From Cliona cf. orientalis (taxonomy: Eukaryota; Porifera; Demospongiae; Clionaida; Clionaidae): a DNA stretch of 64,000 nt. Below are positions 33,801 through 45,800 of this stretch, in pieces. The notes below the pieces were generated by a model, which saw only the letters and a list, made by a program, of their open reading frames with translations, was not told where the DNA came from and did not search any database. Positions within the stretch are counted from its first letter, which is position 1, and each line of letters starts with the position of its first letter. The position numbers and the translations under genes are program-made. Where the stretch lies: positions 4,092,001-4,156,000 of the forward strand of contig OZ005705.1 in NCBI GenBank assembly GCA_963930775.1, in the 5' to 3' direction.

Positions 33801-36800
33801 GGCTTGGCTTCCAGTGAGCAGCCGAGTAGAGTAGCCTTGCAATCGTAGAAGCCAGCGCAGCAAGCAACTAAGCCTATCTTAGTATGCACCATGCTTACTA
33901 AAAATGTTTCTCATCTGCCATAAGAACGCTTGTCACATTTTGTCCATACCGTTCAGCTACTGTTTCATTCTCGCAATTGCCACCATTCTATGATTGTAGA
34001 ATTGGACACGGAACGTCAAATTGAGAGGTCTAAATATCTTGCATGCATGTAGTTTGGTTGTCAGGATAACCTGTTCTATCACTGTTAGTTACATATTGTC
34101 ATCGTCCACACAAAACTGATTTTCAATGTCCCGGTGTATTAGTGAGTGGCCTGAAACAGTACAAAACCGTTAGTAGGCTTGGCTGATCAAAAAGTACTAG
34201 GAGTACACATGGTGCAAATAGTGCCTCACGTGAGCAAAGGAATGAGTGAGCGTGCATGAGCCATTCTTCACAGTTGGCACAGACTCTTGCTCTGCTAGTT
34301 TAATACTTCACAAGTACTAAGCTAGTCTGTAATTGTCGAACCTTGGTACATGTGAGAAGATGAGACTGCTGCTACTACCACACAATTTTTCAGTATGGGA
34401 TTTATCAGACCCAGTGCCTCTATGATTCTTTAGAAAGGAAAGCTGGGCAGACTTCATCTTGTCTCCGTCTCTCTAGCCTCATCTCTAGGCCTTTGAGGAG
34501 AATTAAGGGCCTGGGGACAACCAAACTTCGAAGACAGAGGCAAAGGGATGAGGCTAAGTCTTATCTTAAAAGACTGGATATCCTCAAATTATTCTTCCTC
34601 TGCTTTAGAGTTTTTCTGGTTACGGGCTGTTGCTCTAGTATGACAGGTACCTCTTCCAAGGTCCTCCCGTCTTTCTATGCCACATTAATTTTTCTAGTAG
34701 CGAGCTCAACCAGAGTGGAGTGCAACGTGGCACACATTTCTGAATCCCGAATGATCTTTACCAAAAATTAATTGCATTCCAAAAGCATAAAAACTATATC
34801 AACTGAAGGGAGCCCAATATTTGCCTAACCTTTTCTCCTTGCATGAAGTTAAATGCATATACTGCTTCCTTTGTCTCCAAGAACTGCTCATAGCTGAATC
34901 GACACTTTTTAGCCAACAAGTAAGGCAGTGCTGCCTTATCCTGAGGCATGCCTGGAAATGTGAACCATCCAGACTGGCTTTTGAACTCATTCTGGTCTAT
35001 AATGTCAATATTAGCTAATGGTAGTTATTGAAACTTGGGCGATTTACCTTCATACAATCGATCATGGATTTCTTTGGATTCCTCACTACATAAGTATACA
35101 ATTTTATAATACGTAGTTACTATTAAAAGTATTACAGCTCACGTGACTGGTACTCCATCATCCTCTATTAAGGAAGCAATAATACATACCACAAAAAAAG
35201 TAAGTACCAAGTCTGCCTACCATCATCTGAAATGTACACCAGTCGGACATGTGAAATTGGAATATTTCCCTTTTTGTCTGGTTCCTCAGTTTTTTGTGCC
35301 ATATACCAGCACAGATCCTGAACATAGGTCAGAGTCAACATAACATTATAGCACCTATGTGGTACGTACTCAATATGTAAACTCACAGGTAGAGGATTGA
35401 TTATATGCATTTCCTCATAAACATCAAAGGGTAAGTCCTGCAATAGTAAATAAAGTAATAGTTATACCACGGTCACCAGGAATTTAATGTGAAAACCACA
35501 CAATCCTGAGGGTGCAACCTGAGGGAGAGGTGTGGTTTTCCGTGATAAATCCATGGTGACCGTGGTATATGTGTTATATATCCTGCTTGTGATTGGTCCA
35601 CAGAATTCTCTCGATAGAAACTCAAACAAGATCAATGTTTGTGAGATCAACTCCCACGTGATAAATTCTTATAAGAGCAATAATTATTTTTTGTCAACTA
35701 TCAGAAAATCAACTTCCATAAACCAACTGCTTTTTAATTACACAATAATCACACACTAAGTAGTTGTACACTAAGCAGAAAAAAAAACAAACTATTAAAT
35801 AAATAATTTAATTCATGGAGGGTTTGGGAATACTTGGGGGGGGGGGGGATAATTTTACATGGGCACGCAGAATGGGTCAAATTTAAATTAGAGATTTGAC
35901 CTGAAAGAATTTTGATTCACGCCTCATAATTAAAGTTATTGAAGTTTTCCCATATGTTTGTATAGGAAGCAATGCATTTGCAATGTTTTCTGCCCATGCG
36001 CTATGTGAGGGGCGGGGCTACGTACGCACATAAACGTGACAACCATTACCCACTTTGGTCAAAATTGAAGTCAAGGCTATCTGCTTGCATTGTATGGGTC
36101 TATAATTCCAGCTCAACTATGTGGTGGTTTCTGGACTAGTTTTTTTCTGTTTATTGTGTCCTCTTGTTGTTACACACTAAGTAGAAAAAAAAATTAAATA
36201 AAAATTCACGGGGGTTTGGGAGCACTTGGGGAGATAATATTTACATGGGCACACAGAATGGGTCGAAACTAGAGATTTGACCCTGGGGAATTTTGATTCA
36301 TGCCTTAGAATTAAAGTTACGGCCCTTTAAAGTGTTTGTATAGGGAAGCCATGCGTTTGCAATGTTTTCCACCCACATGTTGCGTGAAAAACGGGGAATA
36401 CCCATGGTGTGCGTTACTTAGAAAATTTCTCAAAATTGGAGTATTGGCTGTTTGCTTGCTTTGTATGAATCTACTGTGCATCCTAGGTTGTTTGCTTGCT
36501 TTGTATGGCTCTACTGTGCATCCTAGGTGTATTATGTGGTTTTCTGGACAATTTTTTCTGCTTATAGTGTGCACGCTAGCTTGAAAATAAAAAAAAACAG
36601 AATTTAAATAATGTAATTCATGAGGGGTTTGGGAGTACTTGGGGACATAATTTTTACATGGGCATGCAGAATGGGTCGAAACTAGAGATTTGACCTGAAA
36701 GAATTTTGATTCACGCCATAGAAATAAAGTTACGGCCCTTTGAAGCTTTCCCACATGTTTGTATAGGGAAGCCCTGCATTTGCAATGTTTTCAGCCCACG

Positions 36801-39800
36801 CGCTACGTGAAGTGTGGGGCTTCGCGTGCACATAAGCGTGACGACCTTTACCAACCTTTGATAAAATTGAAGTTTAGGCTGCCTGCTTGTATTGTATGGT
36901 TCTACTATGCATCCAGCTCGTAATTTTTTTCTGCTTGGTGTGTGGTCTCCTTGATAAAGTAGAAAAAAAGATTTTAATTACCGTATTTATTCGAAAAGAA
37001 GCCGCACCCCGAATAGTAGCCGCCCTCGAATAGTAGCCGCACCTGGAGCTCCGCCAAAGAAATAGTAGCCGCCCTCGAATAGTAGCCGCACGCATGCGTG
37101 AACACAATTAAGTGGGTGTGGCCACGTTCGCACGCCATGAACGATCGTCAATTCGAGGCAAAAGCATGACAGAAGACGTCCCTGGCTTGGTTCTGCTGCT
37201 GTTTTTCGATCACAATTTCTCGAATATTCGAAAAATAGTCCTGAAAAACTAGTCTATCACAAGAAGATACCACCGGATCGGCCCAAAGGTATCCCTCCAA
37301 AATAAATAAAAGCCGCCCTCGAATAAGAGCCGCCCTCGATTAGTAGCCGCACTCCAGCAAGGCTGAAATTAATAGTAGCCGCGGCTACTATTCGAATAAA
37401 TACGGTATTAGGACTCTGGGGAACGGTTGAGTCTGTAATTTTGTACCGTAAAGGTACATTTTCTGCACGTAAAAAAATTATGCGAATCGGTCAAAACGAG
37501 CCTTTAAAGAAATTTTTGTGATATTTATGCGTTTAAACGTTGCATGTATTTCAAACGTATGGCGTGATAATATTTATGCATATACAAATTTATGCGACCG
37601 CCGCTTGACTCGCATAATTCGCATAAATAAAACTTGCGCAGAAAAATGTCGCTTTACAGTATATGCATGGGCATGCAGAATGGTTCAAATCACAAACTTT
37701 GATGTAAAGACTTGCGATTCACGCCCTAGAATTCAAGTTATGGCTCTTTAAAGTTTGTATAGGAAGCCATTTACTTGCAATGTTTGCCAAAAAAATTTTA
37801 TGGGCACGCGGGGTACGTTGACGACCCTTTACCGAATATTGTGCATGCATCCAGATCAATTGTGTGGTGGTTTTCGGAACATTTTTTTCTGCTTAGTGTG
37901 TGGTTCCCTTGAAAAAAAAAAGAAAAAAGGGACTATTAGATACATAGTTTAAAGTCCAGTAAGGTGCTTGATGGCTGCCAGGTACTCGAGAGTCAAGTTT
38001 CCTGCATTGAAATGGTCGAAGAGTCTGTATCTGCTTTTCTTCTCCCTCATACGACGTCTCCGTGGCTGAGCAGTAGCTCCACATCTGAAGTTTTGAATTT
38101 TTGCTTTGGTCACTTATCTTCATGTAGATATATTCCTCAAGGTGAAGGGTCTTTCCTCCTCAGTTGGTATCGACAAACTGAACCATTGCAGAAAATGATA
38201 CTGAGGAGTGTGCATTGTGCTCAGAATGTCAATAGAAAAACCTCATTACTCAAATGATACATAAGCCCCGCTTACACTAGGCCTTTAAAGCGATTTGGAA
38301 GCCAGCTTAAACTAAGCCAGCTTTGTGTCAACGCGCTAAATCGATTTAGTAACCGGCTTACGTAAACCACCTCCCGGATGTGGTTTGAAGCCGGCTTGAA
38401 GGCAGTTTGAGCGCAAGCGCATTGCGTGTAAACAGCTGAATCGGCTTAACACTCCAGTGAGTAGGTAGGCTAAGAAACCACAGAATAATGAGTCGTGGCA
38501 GTGCTTGGTCAGACAATGAGATGTCGGCTCTGACAACCATATTATGGGGAGATGAAGACATCCAAGAACAGTTTGATGGTGCAACCAGGAATAGGACCAT
38601 CTTTGAAACCATTGCAAAGAGGCTTCAGGAAAGTGGCTACAACAGGGACTGGCAGCAATGTAGAGCTAAATTAAAGAACTTAAAAGCAGAATACAAAAAA
38701 ATCAAGATCATAATGGGGTGACAGGTAATGGGAGGAAGACATTTAAGTTCTACAACAAGTTAGACGAAACTCTTGGACATTGGCCAGTATCAGCTTCAGC
38801 TTTCTTGGTTGACACGGGCTCACCAACCAATGGAATGACAACTGCACAAGGCTGGTTTTATAGTATAAGTTTGTTCATTCTCACTGTGCAATGTAATATA
38901 TTACAGGAGACAAATTTGCTTGAGCGCTTCTTTGCAGAAAAATGCTACTTTCACTTGTTTCTATGGAGAGAATTCTGTGGACCAATCACGAGCAGGACAA
39001 CACTTATACCACGACCATGGATTTATCATGGAAAACCACCCGATCCCGAGGGTGCAGTGACTGTGGTATAACTATTACAAACATTCAGTCTATCAAGCAA
39101 CTTACTCCAGGCTGTTCCCCTGGGAAAGCACATGTACCCATAACCAGTGTTCCTGGCCGAAGTCTACGGCGCTTCTCCTTTTCTTGTAGCTGCAACAGTT
39201 CCTAGAATACAATAACAATAATGGTACAGTGTGGTCTTATATTTTTATACATGTAGATAGTGTCTATACACTTAAAAGGTCTACAACTAATGTTATTCAC
39301 CCACTCGTATTCTGTTAGAACTATTATTAAATATGGCTAATCTGGGTGTACTACGGAAGCTTCCGGACAATTTTTTCTGCTTAGTGTGTCCGCCTGCTTG
39401 TTAAATGAAACTGAAGGATAAAATAGGGATGGCAGGGCCAATAAGTACACAAATAAGATTTATAGGGATAAACACGTCCACTATTATTACCATTATTAAT
39501 ATTGAATTGAAATACACACCACAATAGGTGTAGCAGCATAGGTAGTAATACAAGACGGACGATAATTTTTATTCGAATAGTTTACAAGACATCATAGCAT
39601 TCCGGGGGAGGAGAAAGCATCACAACTCAAGCGTGCCCGAATACAGAAAGCAACCGGTACCCAAAAAGCATCATCATCATGAGTCTCAATCTCAAAATCA
39701 GGGACACCAGACCGACTCTCAAAAACCATTGTAGCAATCTGTGATGGCTTCAGGTCTTCAGAGTCCGAAGATGAATCCTTAGCTGACTCAGAGTCATGAT

Positions 39801-42800
39801 GACTGGCAGCATCTATTCTTTCACACAGGACCTGGTTATTTTGACTGATGACCAAGTCAACTTCCCATCATCGCTAACAACACACACACCAGGAGTGCTA
39901 CTGTCCAACTCATGATAGCTAGTAGACATCATGCAGCGGCCCCGAGTCTCCAGAGATAGTAGTATCACTCAGATTGGTCCTTTTTGCAAGTATCATTTCA
40001 GGTTCAATAACAATATCCTGCATGTCATGTTAATCATTCAATGGGGAAGACTGATTCAGAGTGTTTTATGTAACAGCATCAGTGGATACAATAGAATCAG
40101 GAGAGCCAACAGCAGTTGAATGATGGCAAGATCCAAGGTGGGCATCAACTGGAATGGGTGAACTAGCTGGCCCAGTGTCCGAGAATGAACCATACATCCC
40201 GGCCTGGGTGGCAAAACCGGGCCAGGCTCAGCAACACCTGGTTTCTTCAACTTATTCCTCTGTCTTCTTCTTCTCCTACTCTTAGGCTTTAGCCTTGTTC
40301 CCAGGCTCTCCCCTCCTCTTTTTTATACGCGCAATCTTATTTACGTGAAATTATTGTGCAGAGAGAAGGAAGAGGGAGAACCTGGGAGGCTTTGATCATG
40401 TGCGGACACTGATGACACGTTCAGTGTCTATTGTGTCCACGTATGAGAGTCCAAAAGAACGAGAAGGAAGCCCGGGTCAGCGTGCTAGTAGGCTTTTTGC
40501 TCTATAGATGGCTCGATCGACGGACAAGATTACCAGCCAACTTTTTGACGCCTCTCGCTCTTGAATCTCATACAATGCCAGTGAGTTGGCTGCCATGATC
40601 CAATGATGATCGTTCTCAGAGATTCAAGAGTGTGAGGCGTCAAAAAGTTGGCTGACAGTCTTGTCCATTGATCGAGCCATCTGTAGAGCACTCCAAAAAG
40701 CCTACTAGCACGCTGATACGGGCTTCTTTCTCGTTTATTTGGACTGGACACAATGCAATGGACACTGAATGCATCTTCAGTGTCTGCACATTATCAAAGC
40801 CTCCCAGGTTCTACCCCTCCCTTCTCTCTGCACAATAATTTCATGTAAATAAAATTGCGCGTATAAAATAAAGAGGCAGGGGAGAGCCTGGGAATGAGGC
40901 TACTTTGGCTTAGTATTCACAAGAGAATTTTAGTTAAGTTAGCTGGAGTTTCACTCAAAGCCAACGTTGGCCAGAAAAAAACTCACAGAAAGGCCGGTGC
41001 ATGACTTTCAAATGTCCCAAGAGGCGTCACATAGTTACAAAACCTGCATATTGCATAGCAGCAACTAAGAGCAGGGAAGGGAAATCCAAGTCTGTGTAAG
41101 GCGGAAAACTCTTCTTCAACAACAACCACGGAAATGCTACTCTTCTAGTTGACCATTTTTTACATCCCTATGCTTGCTTTTCTTGATTATCATGCATGTG
41201 CCGATGGTGATCCATTGGTGCTATCCTTCATTTGAATCTTCTATGCAAGTGGGAGAAATTCATGTATCCCCGATTATTATCATGGCTTGTAAATAGGGGT
41301 GGGGGATAATTAGCTTTGATTGTCGTCATTACTGCCTGGTTATAGTTTATTACTGTACCTACTCAAAAAAGCAAGCGTAGGGATAGTAGATGTACAAATC
41401 TTGTTTGTGTACCTTTTGGACCTGCCATCCCTACTTCATCCTTCAATTTCATTGTTTTTGTTACACAAATGTATACTTGTTTCCTTGTTTCTGCTCCTTT
41501 TTTTTACTAATTCATCAATGCCATCTGACATGATTTTCCCATTAACTCTCAAATTCATTGGCAATGGTACAGTAGCATGTACATATCAAGGATGACAAAT
41601 GCCACAAAAGTCGTAGCCATGCTCCTCATTACTTTGTCGTTACCACACTGCATAGGTGTGACTCCTCAGCTCTAGATGTCGGCATATAAACAGTCAGCTC
41701 AGTCACTAGCCTCATTTCCAGACCCAGCTAGAGCTCTGCTCGCATGCATACGATCGATGCAGTGGCATACGGTGCCACTGACTCCTGTCACATGACTTCA
41801 CCATGCCAGATACACATAATCGTAGAATGCGCTGACCAAACCTACCACCATGTACATGTAGCTGTCATGACACACAAAACTAGTGTGCCATGGATCTGTG
41901 TACTACAAAATGGAGTGGATTTATATAAGAGCTAAGGTGAGTGGTCCAGAGATCTCTTGACAATTTCAAAACAGCTTGTTCAGGCATACACTGTACCTGA
42001 TCATTTCCATGGATGTGTGGGGGCTTGATAGACAGATATTCTGGCATAGATCATGAATATGGAAGTTAAAAAACTTAAATTTTAAGTTGCTCTGAATTAT
42101 TATGTTTTTGTAACGTATTACGTACATGTATATGGCATATCCGGGCCATCCCTACTTATAGTCTACCAACTCTATGATGAAGCACTATTGTGTGAAACCC
42201 TCGGCGCAGTTGCCTGCATGTAGTCAAGTCATTAGCACAAGCATGCACTGGAGTGAATGTGTACTGCACACTCGTGCATGTGCACATTTATCAAATCACG
42301 TGATTGATGAGTCAGCAAAAGGGCATCAGCCATGAAGCCAAGATAGTCAAAGATATTCGTTCTATGTTAGGTAGTAGTCACTTCTAGCTAGCAGCTAGTA
42401 GTTCAAATACGATGTCGTTAGCAGTTCTGTCAAGAACCACTGGTATGTTTTTCGTCAAGAGAGCCGAATCACCAATCAACGTGATAAGCAATTCAATGCC
42501 ATAGGTCTTGGACAAAACATTTTCAGCGAAGTTCATCTTTAAAAGCCTACAAGGAACTCTATGACATCTCATTTTTGCTAGGTATGAGGCCTGTAGCGTG
42601 GCAACAGACACACACACAAACGACTAAGTACTGTAACCCTCACGTACATGTGTGTACATGTATGCATCAAAGGTTAAAAATAAACTTAAGATAGAATATG
42701 TACTAGTTTGATAGTTAGGTGGCCAACGCTTCAGGCAATTACTCAATCAATATGCTAACTAAGAGCTACATGTAACAGCATCATTAGATATTGGGTACAT

Positions 42801-45800
42801 GTATACTTAGCATAAAATTAGCTCATACTTGGTCAACATAGTTTCCTCCAGTGGCCATGCTGAGATAACCACCACCAGCACCAGAACTTCCCTTCGTTCC
42901 AGTGCTCATATCAATATACCCAACTGATTCACGATGGCTAGATGGTTTAGCATGTCCATGTGGCTGAGTCTGATGAGGTGTAGGATCTGGATATATAGAA
43001 TACAGGAGAATTCTCTTCCAGTCATATGTAGAATCCTGCGATTATGCACCCCCCCCCCCCCCCCCCCCCCCCCCCCGTGCATGCTATATAGCATTAGGGA
43101 AAAGTGGGGATGGGGTTTATTCACGGGATCGTTACATTTCCGCGTGACGACCATTACCGACCATTGAATGCCACGTGGGCCTGCGATCTCTGTACTTTCT
43201 CTGGCTGTTTGATGGACAAAACTCGAGAAAAATGACAAAGTAATGCACCTATTAATATTATGCCCCACTGTCCCCTGTACGGTGGGCTGACAGGGAATTT
43301 GATGTTTTCTAAAAACAAATGCTCCCCTACAGGGGCAATATTTTCGAGTCAAAATGCTAGTGTAAAGAATGCAGTTTAACCCTTGGGTTAAACGAAGTTA
43401 ATAGGAATGATCTTCATGGGGGTGTGGGCTCCAATGGCATTGCATGACAGAACTTGTGGATGGGTAAGGGTCGCCAGGGCTGGAGGGCCGTGGAGTGTGT
43501 GGCAGAGCCTGAGCATGCGCACACTAGCAGAGTTATTGGCGGCCTTGTGGCTACATGTACAACGTTTGGCTCCGTAATTTTGCGAATCAGTCTCTATCGA
43601 AGAGAGCACAAGTGGAGCTTACTCTTAACGGACCCGAGTGAAATAGAGATGAGTGAGTAAGAGGAGACTAGTCAACTCTCGGAGGAGGTGATCCATGCGG
43701 TACAGGAAAGGATCTTAAAAAAGCTGCAAGTCCAATTGGAAGCTCAGTACAAAGTCAAGGAGGGAGGTAGGTAGGGCTTGCGTAGGGGGAAGGAGGCATT
43801 AAGGGGGTAGTATCACGTGAGGGTTACTACAGTCTTGGGGAGGATAGCAGGAGGGCATGAACCTCGCACAGGTTGCGAGGCCCATCAGTCTGATATTGCC
43901 AGAAACGTAGGAAAGCAGGGTGAGCTCTCACAGGTTGCGAGCCAAGTACGGCCCAATGGAAGGAGGCTCACACAGGTTGTGTCAGATTCTGCGAGGGGAA
44001 GGCAGCTATGGGCAGTTAGGAACTGCCAGGGGAAGGGAAGCTTACGCAGGGGGCAGTGAGGTACTGCCAAGGGAAGGAGGCTCACACAGGTTGCGAGGAG
44101 AGGCAGTCAGACACTGCCAGTGGTGGGGAAGTTACCCAGGTACTGCCAATGGACGGAGCCTCACATAGGTTGTGAGGGGAGGCAGTCCGGTACTGTCAGT
44201 GGAAGGGAAGCTCACATAGGTGGTGAGGAGAGGCAGTCAGGTACTGCCAGTGGTAGGGAAGTTACCCAGGGGGGCAGTCAGGTACTGCCAATGGACGGAG
44301 GCTCACACAGGTTGTGAGGGGGACAGTCCGGTACTGCCAGTGGAAGGGAAGCTCACACGGGTTGTGAGGAGGGGCGGTCATGATCAGGTACTGCCAGTGG
44401 AAGAAGTCTCACACAGGTTGAGAGGAAAGGCAGTCAGATACTGCCAGCGGAAACGAAGCACACACAACTGGGGCAGTTACTGCCAGTAGAAAGGGGGGTT
44501 CACACAGGTGGGGGGAGAGGCAGTTAGGTACTGCCAGTGGAAAGGTGGGCTCTCACAGTTGATTTGAGTCGGGAAGAGTAAGGGGTGGGGAGGTACAACC
44601 AGGGGGGCAAACCTCACAGAGTGTGGGAAAGCCACAAACAGCTGGAGAGGAGGAGGGAAGCTTCGGGGAAGGTGTGAGGAGGGAAGTCAGGGATTGCCTA
44701 AGGGTGCTCTCTAAACGGGGAAGATCACAGCTGGGGGTGTGAGGGCCTAGGGGCAGGGGAGCAGGGGGAGGCTCCCTAGCGTTCTAAAATGGATTACCAC
44801 ATCCTATTCCACTTCCCTTCTAATCTTTAGTGTCATTGGGAAAGTTCCCATCAGAGGGCGATTTGGAGGGAGTCCCTACTTTCTCCAAGGACGGCTCCAG
44901 TCGTCGTACTGATGCCGGAAGCACCAAGGGGAAGGAGGAAGGGGCGGTGGCGGAACAGGGAACGAGTACTCTGATGTCCCTTTTTGCCTCACAGTCGGCC
45001 CTTGCCTCAGCTGCCCAGGCGGCTAGGTGATGGTCTTGGTTCGGTCACAGCAAAAGTCCATGAAAGAATGTGGAAATGGGAATTTGTAAACATGGAGGAG
45101 TTTCGCCCAAGATCAACCCAGGAGAAGATTACCCCTGGGAATGACACGGAGAAGCTGGTGGTCTTTCCAGGAACCCTGGAAGTCTCACAACCCTGGAAGC
45201 GCCCAATAACAGGTATCATTACATGGGTTCAATGCTACGCGCGGTACACAGCTGGGATGGCAGAGAAGTACCCAGAGGCAGTACCAGGCTTCACGAGCCA
45301 CCTAATTGTGGTGTTGAAGGCGTATTCGGAAGTGGAAGGCCTGTGGTGGAGGGACTATGATGTGGCGTTTCGAAACAAGATGGCCGCGCAGGGGGTGAAG
45401 AAGTGGACAGGAATGGACGTATCACTCTACCAGGACCTGGTGGATTCCAAGCCCCACTGGAGTGCAACATCAGCAACAGTTTCCCAGTCAGCAGGGGAGC
45501 AGAGGAGGAAGGGACCAGTGAAACGTCACGCAGCTGATGGTCATGAGAAAGTCTGCTGGCTGTACAATGACAGTGTTTGCTCTTATAACCCATGCAAATT
45601 CCCGCATTTATGCGAGACATGCCTTGGTCCTCATCCGAAGAGGGCCTGCGCTCGCAACGTGGCCAGGAGACCCACGGGTCCACCCAATGTTGGTACCTAG
45701 TTGAAAGGGGAAACGTCGGACATCCAGTAGTTGTAATCAATTGAATTGAATGGACAATAAGAGTAATTTAGTTAGCAGGAGTCATGTACACCTCGATGGT

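Noticed and set aside
36317-36754. 145-codon minus-strand frame
   Set aside because: It spans two tandem MITE copies of the CACACTAAGCAG family and has no domain.
43817-44489. Several overlapping plus-strand frames
   Set aside because: They are different frames of one tandem repeat array.
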